Part shown: positions 49,959 through 58,968 of the stretch, one piece after another
Layout of the letters: each line of letters starts with the position of its first letter
Position numbering within the stretch: position 1 is the first letter of the stretch
From: Bacteroides sp. MSB163
GTDB lineage: Bacteria; Bacteroidota; Bacteroidia; Bacteroidales; Bacteroidaceae
Direction: 5' to 3'
Length of the DNA: 64,000 nucleotides
NCBI RefSeq assembly: GCF_036416795.1
Contig: NZ_CP143867.1
Span: 4,890,001 to 4,954,000, forward strand
The notes under the pieces: model-generated
Databases searched by the model: none
The model's input: only the letters and a program-made list of their open reading frames with translations
What the model was told of the DNA's origin: nothing
Program-made: the position numbers and the translations under genes

Positions 49959-51950
49959 ATGAAACAAGAAGAAGAGAAATTGACCGGTCTACCGGAAAAT
50001 GCATTCCATGAACTGAAACCGGGCGAGGTCTACAACCCGTTGATGAGCCCTGACAAGAAGTACCCGGAAGTTAACCTTTGGTCTGTATTATGGGGTATCG
50101 CTATGGCTATCCTCTTTTCGGCTGCGGCAGCCTATCTGGGATTGAAAGTAGGACAAGTGTTCGAAGCAGCCATTCCTATTGCAATTATTGCCGTGGGCGT
50201 ATCAGGCGCAGCCAAACGTAAGAATGCGTTAGGTGAAAATGTTATTATCCAATCCATCGGCGCCAGTTCCGGCGTTATCGTGGCAGGTGCCATCTTTACC
50301 CTGCCCGCCTTATACATTCTGCAAGAAACTTATCCGGAAGAAATCACAGTTACTTTCACCCAAGTATTCATCAGTTCTCTGTTGGGAGGTGTGTTGGGTA
50401 TTCTCTTCCTCATTCCGTTCCGTAAATATTTTGTAAGTGATATGCATGGTAAGTATCCTTTCCCCGAAGCAACAGCTACCACACAGGTACTGGTATCGGG
50501 CGAGAAAGGCGGAAGCCAGGCCAAACCGTTGTTGCTGGCAGGTATTATTGGAGGTTTATATGACTTCATCGTTGCCACATTCGGCTGGTGGAACGAAAAT
50601 TTCACCACACGTGTATGGGGCTTTGGTGAGATGTTGGCTGATAAAGCAAAACTGGTATTCAAAGTGAATACAGGTGCGGCCGTACTCGGTTTGGGATATA
50701 TTGTAGGTCTGAAATATGCTTCTATCATCTGTGCCGGTTCACTGGCTGTGTGGTGGATTATCATTCCGGGAATGTCCATGATTTGGGGCGACAGCGTGCT
50801 GAACCAGTGGAATCCGTCAATTGTGACTACCGTAGGCAGCATGGCTCCCGAAGAAATTTTTAATTATTATGCCAAGAGCATCGGTATCGGAGGTATCGCT
50901 ATGGCAGGTATCATCGGTATCATCAAGTCGTGGGGCATCATCAAGAGTGCCGTAGGACTGGCAGCTAAAGAGATGGGTGGAAAATCCAATGTAGAAGCCA
51001 GCATGAAGCGTACTCAGCGCGATATTTCTATGAAGATTATTGCTATCGGTTCTATTATAACACTGTTGCTGGTATTTTTATTCTTCTACTTTGATGTAAT
51101 GCAAGGCAGTTTGCTGCATACTGTGGTAGCTATTCTATTGGTAGCAGGTATCGCTTTCCTGTTTACGACTGTGGCTGCCAATGCTATTGCAATCGTAGGT
51201 ACGAACCCGGTTTCCGGCATGACGCTGATGACATTGATTCTGGCATCGGTAGTGATGGTATCTGTCGGTTTGAAAGGGCCTGAGGGAATGGTAGCCGCAT
51301 TAGTAATGGGTGGCGTTGTGTGTACGGCACTATCTATGGCAGGTGGGTTCATTACTGACTTGAAAATCGGTTATTGGTTGGGTAGTACACCCGCCAAACA
51401 GGAAGCCTGGAAGTTCCTCGGAACGATTGTTTCAGCTGCAACCGTAGGTGGTGTAATGATTATCCTGAATAAGACATACGGATTTACCAGCGGACAACTG
51501 GCTGCTCCACAAGCTAATGCGATGGCGGCAGTTATTGAACCATTAATGAATGGCGTGGGTGCTCCCTGGTTGCTTTACGGCATTGGTGCAGTACTTGCTA
51601 TCGTACTGAATGCATTCAAAATTCCCGCACTGGCATTTGCATTGGGTATGTTCATTCCATTACAACTGAACATTCCTCTCGTTGTGGGTGGTGCTGTGAA
51701 CTGGTACGTAACCAGCCGTAGCAAGAATGCTGCTCTCAATGCAGAACGTGGCGAAAAAGGTACGTTGCTGGCATCCGGTTTCATTGCCGGTGGTGCACTT
51801 ATGGGCGTAGTCAGTGCAGCAATGCGTTTCGGAGGTATCAACCTGGTGAATGATGCCTGGGTAAACAATACGTGGTCAGAAGTACTGGCATTGGGTGCTT
51901 ATGCATTGCTGATAATTTACTTTATCAAGGCTTCGATAAAAACCAAATAA
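49959..51950 (+). CDS. OPT-family oligopeptide transporter
   Basis: A 663-residue inner-membrane protein with about fourteen to sixteen hydrophobic spans. OPT-family blocks include AYLGLKVGQVFEAAIPIAI near the start, ENVIIQSIGASSG, HGKYPFPEATATTQ and GVGAPWLLYGIGA late. OPT proteins import peptides or metal chelates using the proton gradient; the substrate here is unknown. It is followed 10 bp later by the esterase gene, probably in one transcript with the beta-galactosidase. Confidence 0.92.
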   Translation: MKQEEEKLTGLPENAFHELKPGEVYNPLMSPDKKYPEVNLWSVLWGIAMAILFSAAAAYLGLKVGQVFEAAIPIAIIAVGVSGAAKRKNALGENVIIQSIGASSGVIVAGAIFTLPALYILQETYPEEITVTFTQVFISSLLGGVLGILFLIPFRKYFVSDMHGKYPFPEATATTQVLVSGEKGGSQAKPLLLAGIIGGLYDFIVATFGWWNENFTTRVWGFGEMLADKAKLVFKVNTGAAVLGLGYIVGLKYASIICAGSLAVWWIIIPGMSMIWGDSVLNQWNPSIVTTVGSMAPEEIFNYYAKSIGIGGIAMAGIIGIIKSWGIIKSAVGLAAKEMGGKSNVEASMKRTQRDISMKIIAIGSIITLLLVFLFFYFDVMQGSLLHTVVAILLVAGIAFLFTTVAANAIAIVGTNPVSGMTLMTLILASVVMVSVGLKGPEGMVAALVMGGVVCTALSMAGGFITDLKIGYWLGSTPAKQEAWKFLGTIVSAATVGGVMIILNKTYGFTSGQLAAPQANAMAAVIEPLMNGVGAPWLLYGIGAVLAIVLNAFKIPALAFALGMFIPLQLNIPLVVGGAVNWYVTSRSKNAALNAERGEKGTLLASGFIAGGALMGVVSAAMRFGGINLVNDAWVNNTWSEVLALGAYALLIIYFIKASIKTK

Positions 51951-51960
51951 TAGAAATACA

Positions 51961-52830
51961 ATGAGAACAATTTTATTTATCACAGCGTTGTTTATGTCAA
52001 CTCTGCTATCTGCTCAGAAGCCCGTTGAGATACCCTTGTGGCCCAACGGTGCTCCTAATACGAATGGCCTGACAGGAGATCAGGAAGATTTGAACGGCGG
52101 CCGTGTGGCCAATGTTATTAATCCCACCATCACGGTTTATCGTCCGGCAAAGCCGAACGGTATGACTATCTTGATGTGTCCGGGCGGCGGATATGCCCGC
52201 CTGGCAATGAATCACGAAGGCCATGACATGGCATCCTGGTTCAACACACAGGGAATCACGTATGCTGTTCTGAAATATCGTATGCCGAACGGAAACCGCG
52301 AAGTGCCCCTCTCAGATGCAGAACAGGCCATCCGCATTATTCGTCAACACGCCAAAGAATGGGGTATCAATCCGAATCAGGTAGGCGTTATGGGTGCATC
52401 GGCAGGAGGACACCTGGCTGCTTCTCTCTCTACACTTTACAGTAGTGATGAAACGCGTCCGGACTTTCAGATATTACTTTATCCGGTAATCTCGATGGTA
52501 CCGGGCATTACTCATGGAGGTTCGCGCAAGAACCTTCTTGGTGATAACCCGACCAAGGAACTGGAAGATGCGTATTCTCTGGAACGTCGTGTATCTCCCC
52601 GCTCTCCACAAGCTTTCATCGTACTTTCTGCTGATGATGGCGCGGTGCCGCCCATGAATAGTATCGGCTACTTCCTTGCTCTCAACCAACAGAAAGTTCC
52701 CGTATCCATGCACATCTACCCCATTGGCGGACATGGCTGGGGCTTCCGTGATAACTTCACTTACAAACGCCAGTGGACAGAAGAACTGGAGAAGTGGTTG
52801 CGTGACGGAGTGAAATTCGAGAAAAAATAA
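51961..52830 (+). CDS. Secreted alpha/beta-hydrolase (esterase)
   Basis: A 289-residue hydrolase with a signal peptide (MRTILFITALFMSTLLSAQ). The oxyanion block MCPGGGYARLA, nucleophile GASAGGHLAASL (the Ser of G-A-S-A-G), a later DDGAVPP (Asp) and GGHGWGF (His) form a full catalytic triad. It resembles the acetyl-xylan/carbohydrate esterase group of Bacteroides. The following GH2 beta-galactosidase gene suggests a role in removing acyl groups from dietary or host glycans. Confidence 0.88.
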   Translation: MRTILFITALFMSTLLSAQKPVEIPLWPNGAPNTNGLTGDQEDLNGGRVANVINPTITVYRPAKPNGMTILMCPGGGYARLAMNHEGHDMASWFNTQGITYAVLKYRMPNGNREVPLSDAEQAIRIIRQHAKEWGINPNQVGVMGASAGGHLAASLSTLYSSDETRPDFQILLYPVISMVPGITHGGSRKNLLGDNPTKELEDAYSLERRVSPRSPQAFIVLSADDGAVPPMNSIGYFLALNQQKVPVSMHIYPIGGHGWGFRDNFTYKRQWTEELEKWLRDGVKFEKK

Positions 52831-52846
52831 TTAATATAGTAACTCA

Positions 52847-55800
52847 ATGAAAAAACTGACTTTTATCACCTGTCTCGCATTGCTACCCTTGGCCCTTCAG
52901 GCACAGGAAGACCGTTACGACCAGTTGACCAATCCGAAGTTGACCAGTATCAACAAGGAGGCTCCCCGGAGTACATTCACTTCTTATGCCACCGAAGAAG
53001 ATGCTATCGTCAACGACCGGACGAACGGAGCCAGCCGCCTATCCCTCAACGGGAAATGGAAGTTCAACTATGTGGAAAACTTTGCCGACCGTCCCACAGA
53101 CTTCATGAACGTGCGTACTGAGGTGAACCGTTGGTCAGACATCAATGTGCCGGGTAACTGGGAATTGCAGGGCTTTGGTACTCCGATCTACGTCAACCAG
53201 CCTTACGAGTTCTGTTCTAAGGGTTATGAACCTTATTGGGACAAGCCTAATCCGCCTTATGTACCCAAAGACTGGAATCCGACAGGTACGTATCGCCGCG
53301 ATTTCGTCGTAGGTAATGACTGGGATGGAAAAGAAATCTTCCTCAGTGCAGACGGTGTGCGCGGTGCTGCTTTCTATTACATGAATGGCAAGTTTATAGG
53401 TATGAGCAAGGATGCTAAAACTCCTGCCCGCTTCAATGTTACCGCCATGGTAAAAAAAGGCAAGAATATGATTGCCATTCAAGTACACCGTTTCTCGGAT
53501 GCCAATTATCTGGAATGTCAGGACTTTTGGCGCATCAGCGGTATAGAGCGCGATATCTATCTCTATGCCACGCCCAAAATCCATATTGCAGACTTCAAGG
53601 TAGAGACTCCGCTGGATCCTTATTACAAGGATGGTATCCTGCAACTGAAAGTGAAGCTTACGAACGAAAGTGATATTAAGTCTCCTTATGTAGTTTCCTA
53701 TCGTTTACTCGATGATCAGGATCAGCAAGTAACCCAATCCTCTACCCGTGTGGAAGGTGATCAGAATGAAGTAGAATTCACAAAGAAAACCCTCCGTGGT
53801 GTAAAGCATTGGACAGCTGAAACGCCTAATCTTTATACACTCGTCATCAGCCTGAAGCGCACCAATGGCGAAGTAATAGAAGCTACCAGTTGCAAGGTAG
53901 GTTTCCGTACGATAGAGATTAAGGATAAGCAACTGCTTGTAAATGGCGTGCCTATCCTTATAAAAGGTGTGAATGTACACGAGCATAATGAATACACGGG
54001 GCATTACGTTCCGGAAGATCTTATGATTAAGGATTTCGAACTCTGGAAAAAGTATAATGTGAACACCGTACGCACTTGCCACTACCCGCAACAGGAACGC
54101 TTCTACGAACTTTGCGACCAATATGGTATGTACGTAATTGATGAAGCAAATATTGAAAGCCACGGTATGGGTTATAACCTCAATGTAGGTGGTACTTTGG
54201 GTAACAATCCGTTATTCATGAATGCTCACCTCGACCGTACCATGAATATGTACGAACGCGATAAGAATCATCCGTCTGTAATCATCTGGTCATTGGGTAA
54301 CGAAGCTGGAAACGGACTGAACTTCTACGTTACTTATAATACTCTGAAGATGCTCGATAGCCGTCCTATCCAGTACGAACGTGCCGGATTAGAATGGAAT
54401 ACGGATATTTATTGTCCGATGTACTCTTCTCCCCAATCTATTGAAAAGTATGCCCAGAATAAGGAAATGACTCGTCCGCTTATCCTGTGTGAATATGCTC
54501 ATGCTATGGGTAACAGTCTTGGCAACTTCCAGGACTATTGGGATGTGATTGAGAAATATCCGATATTACAAGGTGGTTGCATCTGGGACTGGGTAGATCA
54601 AGGCTTTGCCGCCAAGACCAGCGACGGACGCAAATACTGGAATTATGGTGGTGACTACGGCGATACCGGAACTCCTTCCGATGGCAACTTCTGCATCAAT
54701 GGTGTAGTTTATCCCGACCGCAGTATAAAGCCCCAGACTATTGAAATGGGTAAGGTTTATCAGAACATTAAATTCATTAAGTTCGATCCGCAAACCTGCA
54801 CGGTGCAGATACGCAATGACTTCTCATTTACTGATCTAAATAAATATGATTTCCATTATGTCGTTCGCGATCATGGAAAAGAGATTTATAAAGGTCAGAT
54901 GGACAATATCAATGCTGCTCCGGGCAAGACAGCTACCAGTGCATTCCTGCAAGGTATTCCTAAAGAAAAGAATACTACGGGAGATGTACGCATCGAGTTC
55001 TATGCAACCATACGTAATGCAGAACCTTTCTTACCGGTTGGTACGGTAATCGCACGTGAACAAACTTATGTTCACCCGTTCTTTAAGAAAGAAGTGGTAC
55101 GCATGGATCCCGCTAAAGTAGATGAAGTCTTTTCACAGGTTGTTTTCAGCGGTGATGATTTCAAAGCTACATTTGATAAACAAAGCGGCTTGCTGACCTC
55201 TTATATCTATAAGAAACAAGAGTATATCCATAACGGTCAAGGTCCGCAACCTTTCTTCTGGCGTGCACCTACCGATAATGATTACGGAGCAAAGCTTCCT
55301 ACTCGCCTGAAAGCATGGCGCGAGGCCAGTTACCAGACACCTAAGGCAGAATCGTTCAATGTTTCTAAAGATGGCGGCAAGTCCATTGTAAAGGTTACCT
55401 ATCGTTTTCCGCAGGTAGATGCGCAGTGGGAAATTACCTATAAGGTATTTGCCAATGGCATTATCAAAGTAGATAATCGCTTTGTAGCCGCAGGAACAGA
55501 AACCCCGATGATACCACGTGTAGGTTTGCATATGCAATTATCGGAAACATTCAATGATCTTACTTACTACGGCCGTGGTCCGGAAGAGAACTATCGTGAT
55601 CGTCGCACTTCCCAGTTTATCGGAGAATATACTACTCCGATAAAGAACTTGTACGAACCGTACATCCGTCCGCAAGAAAATGAGCATCGTACGGATATTT
55701 ACTGGTGTGCACTCACCACTAAACAAAAAGCCGGTTTACTCTTCATTGCCGACCGTACGTTTGAACTGAATGCTTCCAACTATCTGCTTGGAAGTCTGGA

Positions 55801-56062
55801 TAGCGGCGAAACCATCGACAATGGTGCTCCACGTACAAATCAAACGAATCATCGTCATCTCACCGATCCGCAGCCAGTGAAGCAAGTAGATATGTTCATT
55901 GACTATCGCATGATGGGTGTAGGTGGTGATAACAGTTGGGGAGCTATAGCACACGAACCGTATCTGATTCGTCCGGGTGTAGAAAATGCCATTGAATACG
56001 GCTTCTCCATCGTGCCATTTGACAAAAAGGCGGATTACAAAAATTTAATCTATCAATATTAA
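52847..56062 (+). CDS. Glycoside hydrolase family 2 beta-galactosidase
   Basis: A 1071-residue LacZ-type enzyme with a signal peptide (MKKLTFITCLALLPLALQAQ). Domains follow the family order: sugar-binding jelly roll (about 60-230), Ig-like domain, TIM barrel (about 340-640) and C-terminal small-chain domain. The acid/base is Glu486 in IIWSLGNEAGNG and the nucleophile Glu549 in LILCEYAHAMGNS. It should cleave terminal beta-galactose, probably in the periplasm. It lies 16 bp after the esterase gene and is closed by the hairpin at 56094-56125. Confidence 0.95.
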   Translation: MKKLTFITCLALLPLALQAQEDRYDQLTNPKLTSINKEAPRSTFTSYATEEDAIVNDRTNGASRLSLNGKWKFNYVENFADRPTDFMNVRTEVNRWSDINVPGNWELQGFGTPIYVNQPYEFCSKGYEPYWDKPNPPYVPKDWNPTGTYRRDFVVGNDWDGKEIFLSADGVRGAAFYYMNGKFIGMSKDAKTPARFNVTAMVKKGKNMIAIQVHRFSDANYLECQDFWRISGIERDIYLYATPKIHIADFKVETPLDPYYKDGILQLKVKLTNESDIKSPYVVSYRLLDDQDQQVTQSSTRVEGDQNEVEFTKKTLRGVKHWTAETPNLYTLVISLKRTNGEVIEATSCKVGFRTIEIKDKQLLVNGVPILIKGVNVHEHNEYTGHYVPEDLMIKDFELWKKYNVNTVRTCHYPQQERFYELCDQYGMYVIDEANIESHGMGYNLNVGGTLGNNPLFMNAHLDRTMNMYERDKNHPSVIIWSLGNEAGNGLNFYVTYNTLKMLDSRPIQYERAGLEWNTDIYCPMYSSPQSIEKYAQNKEMTRPLILCEYAHAMGNSLGNFQDYWDVIEKYPILQGGCIWDWVDQGFAAKTSDGRKYWNYGGDYGDTGTPSDGNFCINGVVYPDRSIKPQTIEMGKVYQNIKFIKFDPQTCTVQIRNDFSFTDLNKYDFHYVVRDHGKEIYKGQMDNINAAPGKTATSAFLQGIPKEKNTTGDVRIEFYATIRNAEPFLPVGTVIAREQTYVHPFFKKEVVRMDPAKVDEVFSQVVFSGDDFKATFDKQSGLLTSYIYKKQEYIHNGQGPQPFFWRAPTDNDYGAKLPTRLKAWREASYQTPKAESFNVSKDGGKSIVKVTYRFPQVDAQWEITYKVFANGIIKVDNRFVAAGTETPMIPRVGLHMQLSETFNDLTYYGRGPEENYRDRRTSQFIGEYTTPIKNLYEPYIRPQENEHRTDIYWCALTTKQKAGLLFIADRTFELNASNYLLGSLDSGETIDNGAPRTNQTNHRHLTDPQPVKQVDMFIDYRMMGVGGDNSWGAIAHEPYLIRPGVENAIEYGFSIVPFDKKADYKNLIYQY

Positions 56063-56093
56063 ATTTAATCTGTACAAATTAAGGATTTATGAA

Positions 56094-56125
56094 AAGGATG
56101 TCGTACTTTTGCGACATCCTTTTTT
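56094..56125 (+). terminator. Terminator whose loop is a -7 promoter box
   Basis: Stem AAGGATGTCG / CGACATCCTT (56094-56103, 56112-56121) with the 8-nt loop TACTTTTG, followed by TTTTT. The loop equals the TAnnTTTG -7 box for the DUF1460 gene, whose ATG is at 56151. No clear -33 box is seen. Confidence 0.8.
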
Positions 56126-56150
56126 ATTTATATTAAAAAACAAAAGAACA

Positions 56151-56936
56151 ATGAAACCAATGATTACACTCCTGCTCAGTGCGCTTTGTGTAGCTACTGT
56201 CAGCGCTCAGACAGACGAAAAAGACAACGCCATGCTGAACAATGGGATAAATTTTCTGGATATTCCTTACGTAGCACACACGTTGGAAGTTACTGATGGT
56301 GAAGAAGAACTTATCATCAATTGTGATGAAGTAGATTGCACTACTTTTGTAGAATATACTCTCGCCATGGCCCTCTCTCCTACCGAAGACGGACAGGTAG
56401 CTGAAGGTGATTTTGCTACCAACCTGCAGAAGATCCGCTACCGTGATGGAAAAATCAACGGCTATCCTTCACGCCTGCACTACATTGCAGACTGGGTAAA
56501 TAATGGTATTCGCAACGGTTTCCTGGAAGACGTAACAACGACTTACAGTCCATACACCCAGAAAGTTTCTCTTTCTTACATGTCTTCTCATCCGGAACTG
56601 TATAAACAGTTGAATAATTCTCCGGAAAATGTAGCAAAAATGAAAGAGATCGAGAAGTCATTGAATGGTCAGGAATTTCATTATGTTCCCAAAGATCAGT
56701 TGCCGTTCAACGGTCTGCCTTGGATTAAGAATGGAGATATTATTGCCATTACGACTAATACTCCGGGATTGGATGTAGCTCACATGGGCATTGCTTTCTA
56801 TATTGATGGTAAACTTTGTTTGTTGCATGCTTCTTCTAAAGAGAAGAAAGTGGTGGTTTCTAAGGTTGCTCTGGGGCAGATGCTGCAAAGTAATGATAAC
56901 TGGACGGGAATTCGGGTGCTGAGAATGAAGAAGTAA
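56151..56936 (+). CDS. DUF1460 secreted protein (amidase-like fold)
   Basis: A 261-residue protein with a signal peptide (MKPMITLLLSALCVATVSAQ). The N-terminal part has IINCDEVDCTTFVEYTLAMAL, with the DUF1460 cysteine, and the C-terminal part has a histidine in DVAHMGIAFYIDGKLCLLHASS. DUF1460 proteins share the NlpC/P60-like Cys/His fold, and some act on peptidoglycan. Activity here is inferred. The ATG at 56151 follows the terminator/promoter hairpin at 56094-56125. A strong terminator follows. Confidence 0.88.
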   Translation: MKPMITLLLSALCVATVSAQTDEKDNAMLNNGINFLDIPYVAHTLEVTDGEEELIINCDEVDCTTFVEYTLAMALSPTEDGQVAEGDFATNLQKIRYRDGKINGYPSRLHYIADWVNNGIRNGFLEDVTTTYSPYTQKVSLSYMSSHPELYKQLNNSPENVAKMKEIEKSLNGQEFHYVPKDQLPFNGLPWIKNGDIIAITTNTPGLDVAHMGIAFYIDGKLCLLHASSKEKKVVVSKVALGQMLQSNDNWTGIRVLRMKK

Positions 56937-56957
56937 AAATTCCAATATGATATATAA

Positions 56958-56997
56958 GAAAGGCGATGAAGATTTGATCTTCATCGCCTTTCTTTAT
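56958..56997 (+). terminator. Rho-independent terminator of the DUF1460 gene
   Basis: 16-bp stem GAAAGGCGATGAAGAT / ATCTTCATCGCCTTTC with loop TTG, then TTTATT. It also borders the end of the AAA-ATPase pseudogene on the other strand. Confidence 0.88.
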
Positions 56998-56998
56998 T

Positions 56999-57958
56999 CT
57001 ATTCCATGAATGCCCCCACATCACCACTCTTCAATTCACGCATAAACTTAGCAATATGAAAACCGGATTCATCATTAGATACATTTGTACAGTAGGGGCA
57101 CCAGAAAATTCAGAAAACCATAACGGACTTCATCATTAGGAAAGCCTAAAGTATACAATTTCACATCATCATCATACCCCTTAATAGTCAAATAACCTTT
57201 GGTAAATCATTGGAAGGGGATTTCTCGATTCTGCACGATATTCAGAGAAAGCGGAAGCTAACACTTCTACCCCATCTATCAATAGACGTATATCGTAATC
57301 GCTCTGCTTCAGCAAATCAACCAAATAAGTAGGAGTTCCGGTCTGAAACCAATAGTAACCCAATTCTTCCGCAGCAAATGCATTCAACACACTGAACGGT
57401 TTGAACATCCCTGCACCTTCCGGATGAAAATGATAACCATCGTATTGACGTTCCATTAAATCAATCACTTCTTGCAACGATCTCCCTCTCCGTTTGACAA
57501 GACACTCCAGTTCCGGAAGAAAGGTCTGCTACAACTCTTCTCGGGTAATGCCACACAGTGCTGCATAGGGAGATTTCATACTGATATCATTCAGTTGATT
57601 CAAGTCACTGAACACGCTTACTTGGGCAAACTTTAATGGTTTGTCATATTCATCAATCAAGATAACCACTTGTTTTCCTGTCTGTATACATGCCTGCTCT
57701 ATTATATAAGCAAAACGTTCTTCCGGACTTCGATCTTTTTTCTCTGAACCATAGAGTAATTCCCACTTTTCTAAATACTGATTAAGCATAGCTACCAAAT
57801 CAGCAGCTGTCTCATATTTCCGGGCATTCAAGTCAAGATGTAACACAGGATATTGTTCCCATTTGGTTTCTAACTTTTCAATGGCCAAACCTTGGAACAA
57901 CCTCACGCAGTTTATCAAAAGTTTGTATGCCTATCGGCAGTTTACGCATCTGTTCCAT
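56999..57958 (-). pseudogene. Decayed AAA-ATPase-like / PD-(D/E)XK nuclease gene
   Basis: Fragments of one Bacteroidales AAA-ATPase-like protein (family with C-terminal DUF1703 nuclease domain) run along the minus strand in several frames. In order: MEQMRKLPIGIQTFDKLREV at 57958 downward, VVILIDEYDKPL (Walker B-type) near 57660, YDGYHFHPEGAGMFKPFSVLNAF near 57440, then YTLGFPNDEVRYGFLNFL and a final MRELKSGDVGAFME ending in TAG at 56999-57001. The Walker A region is deleted and frames are broken between pieces, so no functional protein is expected. A TACCTTTG box lies at 57984-57991. Confidence 0.85.
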
Positions 57959-58047
57959 TCACTAAAGCCTAATTGGTGTATGACAAAGGTACGATTTATA
58001 TTTCAAAAATAAGATGAATGACGATGAAGATTTCGCCATATACAATG

Positions 58048-58091
58048 TAAGCAGTCATTTTAGACCTGTCAAAGCCTAAAATGACTGCTTA
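58048..58091. repeat. Hairpin downstream of hepT
   Basis: 15-bp perfect arms TAAGCAGTCATTTTA / TAAAATGACTGCTTA. It lies 50 bp past the hepT stop (minus strand) and may end that transcript, though no T-run follows. Confidence 0.55.
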
Positions 58092-58140
58092 TAATTGAGT
58101 GCTTACGAAATAAACTTTAGACGTTTCTAATATAATACAC

Positions 58141-58551
58141 TTATTTTTCAACAAACAAATTATTATATTTACAAGTTTCCATGTCTTTTAAAATAGTCTT
58201 TACACAAGCAATCAATTCAGGCAAGTGTATTTTTATGATCTTAAAAATGTTTTCCGGATCTACATTCCCATATTCATGCGAAATAATATTTCTTAAAGCA
58301 AAAACTCCTTTCCAATATACTTGTGGATAATTTGAAAAAAGCTTAGAAACAGTCCAATCATCAATTTTCCGAGCAGTTTCACCAATAACCTGAATAAGCA
58401 TACACGCAGCATCAAACTTTTCCATATTAGTAGATGAACTCAAGAAATCATGAAACGAAGTTATTTTTTCATTTCGTTCTATTACTAAATTCGATTTCTC
58501 TATAATTATAGTCAAGCATTCAATAACGTTTTCTTTAGACGAATATTGCAT
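58141..58551 (-). CDS. HepT-type toxin (HEPN, DUF86)
   Basis: A 136-residue HEPN-fold protein. The RNase motif R-x4-H-x-Y is intact as RNIISHEY (Arg87, His92, Tyr94). It starts 17 bp inside the mntA-like gene, the usual order of HepT/MntA modules. HepT cleaves or binds RNA and is silenced by polyadenylation on the Tyr of the motif. The motif looks functional. Confidence 0.9.
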   Translation of the reverse strand: MQYSSKENVIECLTIIIEKSNLVIERNEKITSFHDFLSSSTNMEKFDAACMLIQVIGETARKIDDWTVSKLFSNYPQVYWKGVFALRNIISHEYGNVDPENIFKIIKIHLPELIACVKTILKDMETCKYNNLFVEK

Positions 58552-58825
58552 CTTTCAAAATGTTAGTTTTAAATGATTCTCTTAACGATTCTCTGAAATT
58601 GACGACATCAACTTTATAATTAGTTAATTTCTCCAATTCCTCCTTAATAGCGACTAAAGTAAAAAAGTCCGACTCTTCCAAAGTTACTACTACGTCCAAA
58701 TCACTCGTTTCTTTTTGCTGCTTTCGAGCAAATGAACCAAAAAGGCCTAAAGTCTTTATGCCATATTTATCAGCAAAATTGACTTTAAATTTCCGCAATA
58801 TATCAATGGCATCTGATGTATTCAT
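58535..58825 (-). CDS. MntA-type antitoxin nucleotidyltransferase
   Basis: A 96-residue minimal nucleotidyltransferase with the GSFARKQQKETSDLDVVV motif (Gly30, Ser31, Asp42, Asp44). MntA proteins add AMP to the tyrosine of HepT and block its RNase activity. It overlaps hepT by 17 bp. The promoter at 58859-58889 drives both. It lies between the AAA-ATPase remnant and the glycan operon. Confidence 0.9.
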   Translation of the reverse strand: MNTSDAIDILRKFKVNFADKYGIKTLGLFGSFARKQQKETSDLDVVVTLEESDFFTLVAIKEELEKLTNYKVDVVNFRESLRESFKTNILKDAIFV

Positions 58826-58858
58826 AATCTAATTTACTACCATTATTAATACTAAATA

Positions 58859-58889
58859 CAAATATAACACTAATTATTTAATCAACAAG
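58859..58889 (-). promoter_or_regulatory. Promoter of the mntA-hepT pair
   Basis: Minus strand: CTTG (58886-58889, one base off TTTG), 19 bp spacer, TATATTTG (58859-58866). Confidence 0.7.
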
Positions 58890-58900
58890 AAGACATAAAG

Positions 58901-58942
58901 AAAAAAGCCGGAATGAGCTCTATGAATCATTCCGGCTTTTTT
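58901..58942 (-). terminator. Terminator of the glycan operon
   Basis: AAAAAAGCCGGAATGA / TCATTCCGGCTTTTTT form a 16-bp stem. It can end transcription on both strands and lies 26 bp after the aminotransferase stop. Confidence 0.88.
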
Positions 58943-58968
58943 AATAAAACTGTAATATTTCGCGGCTA

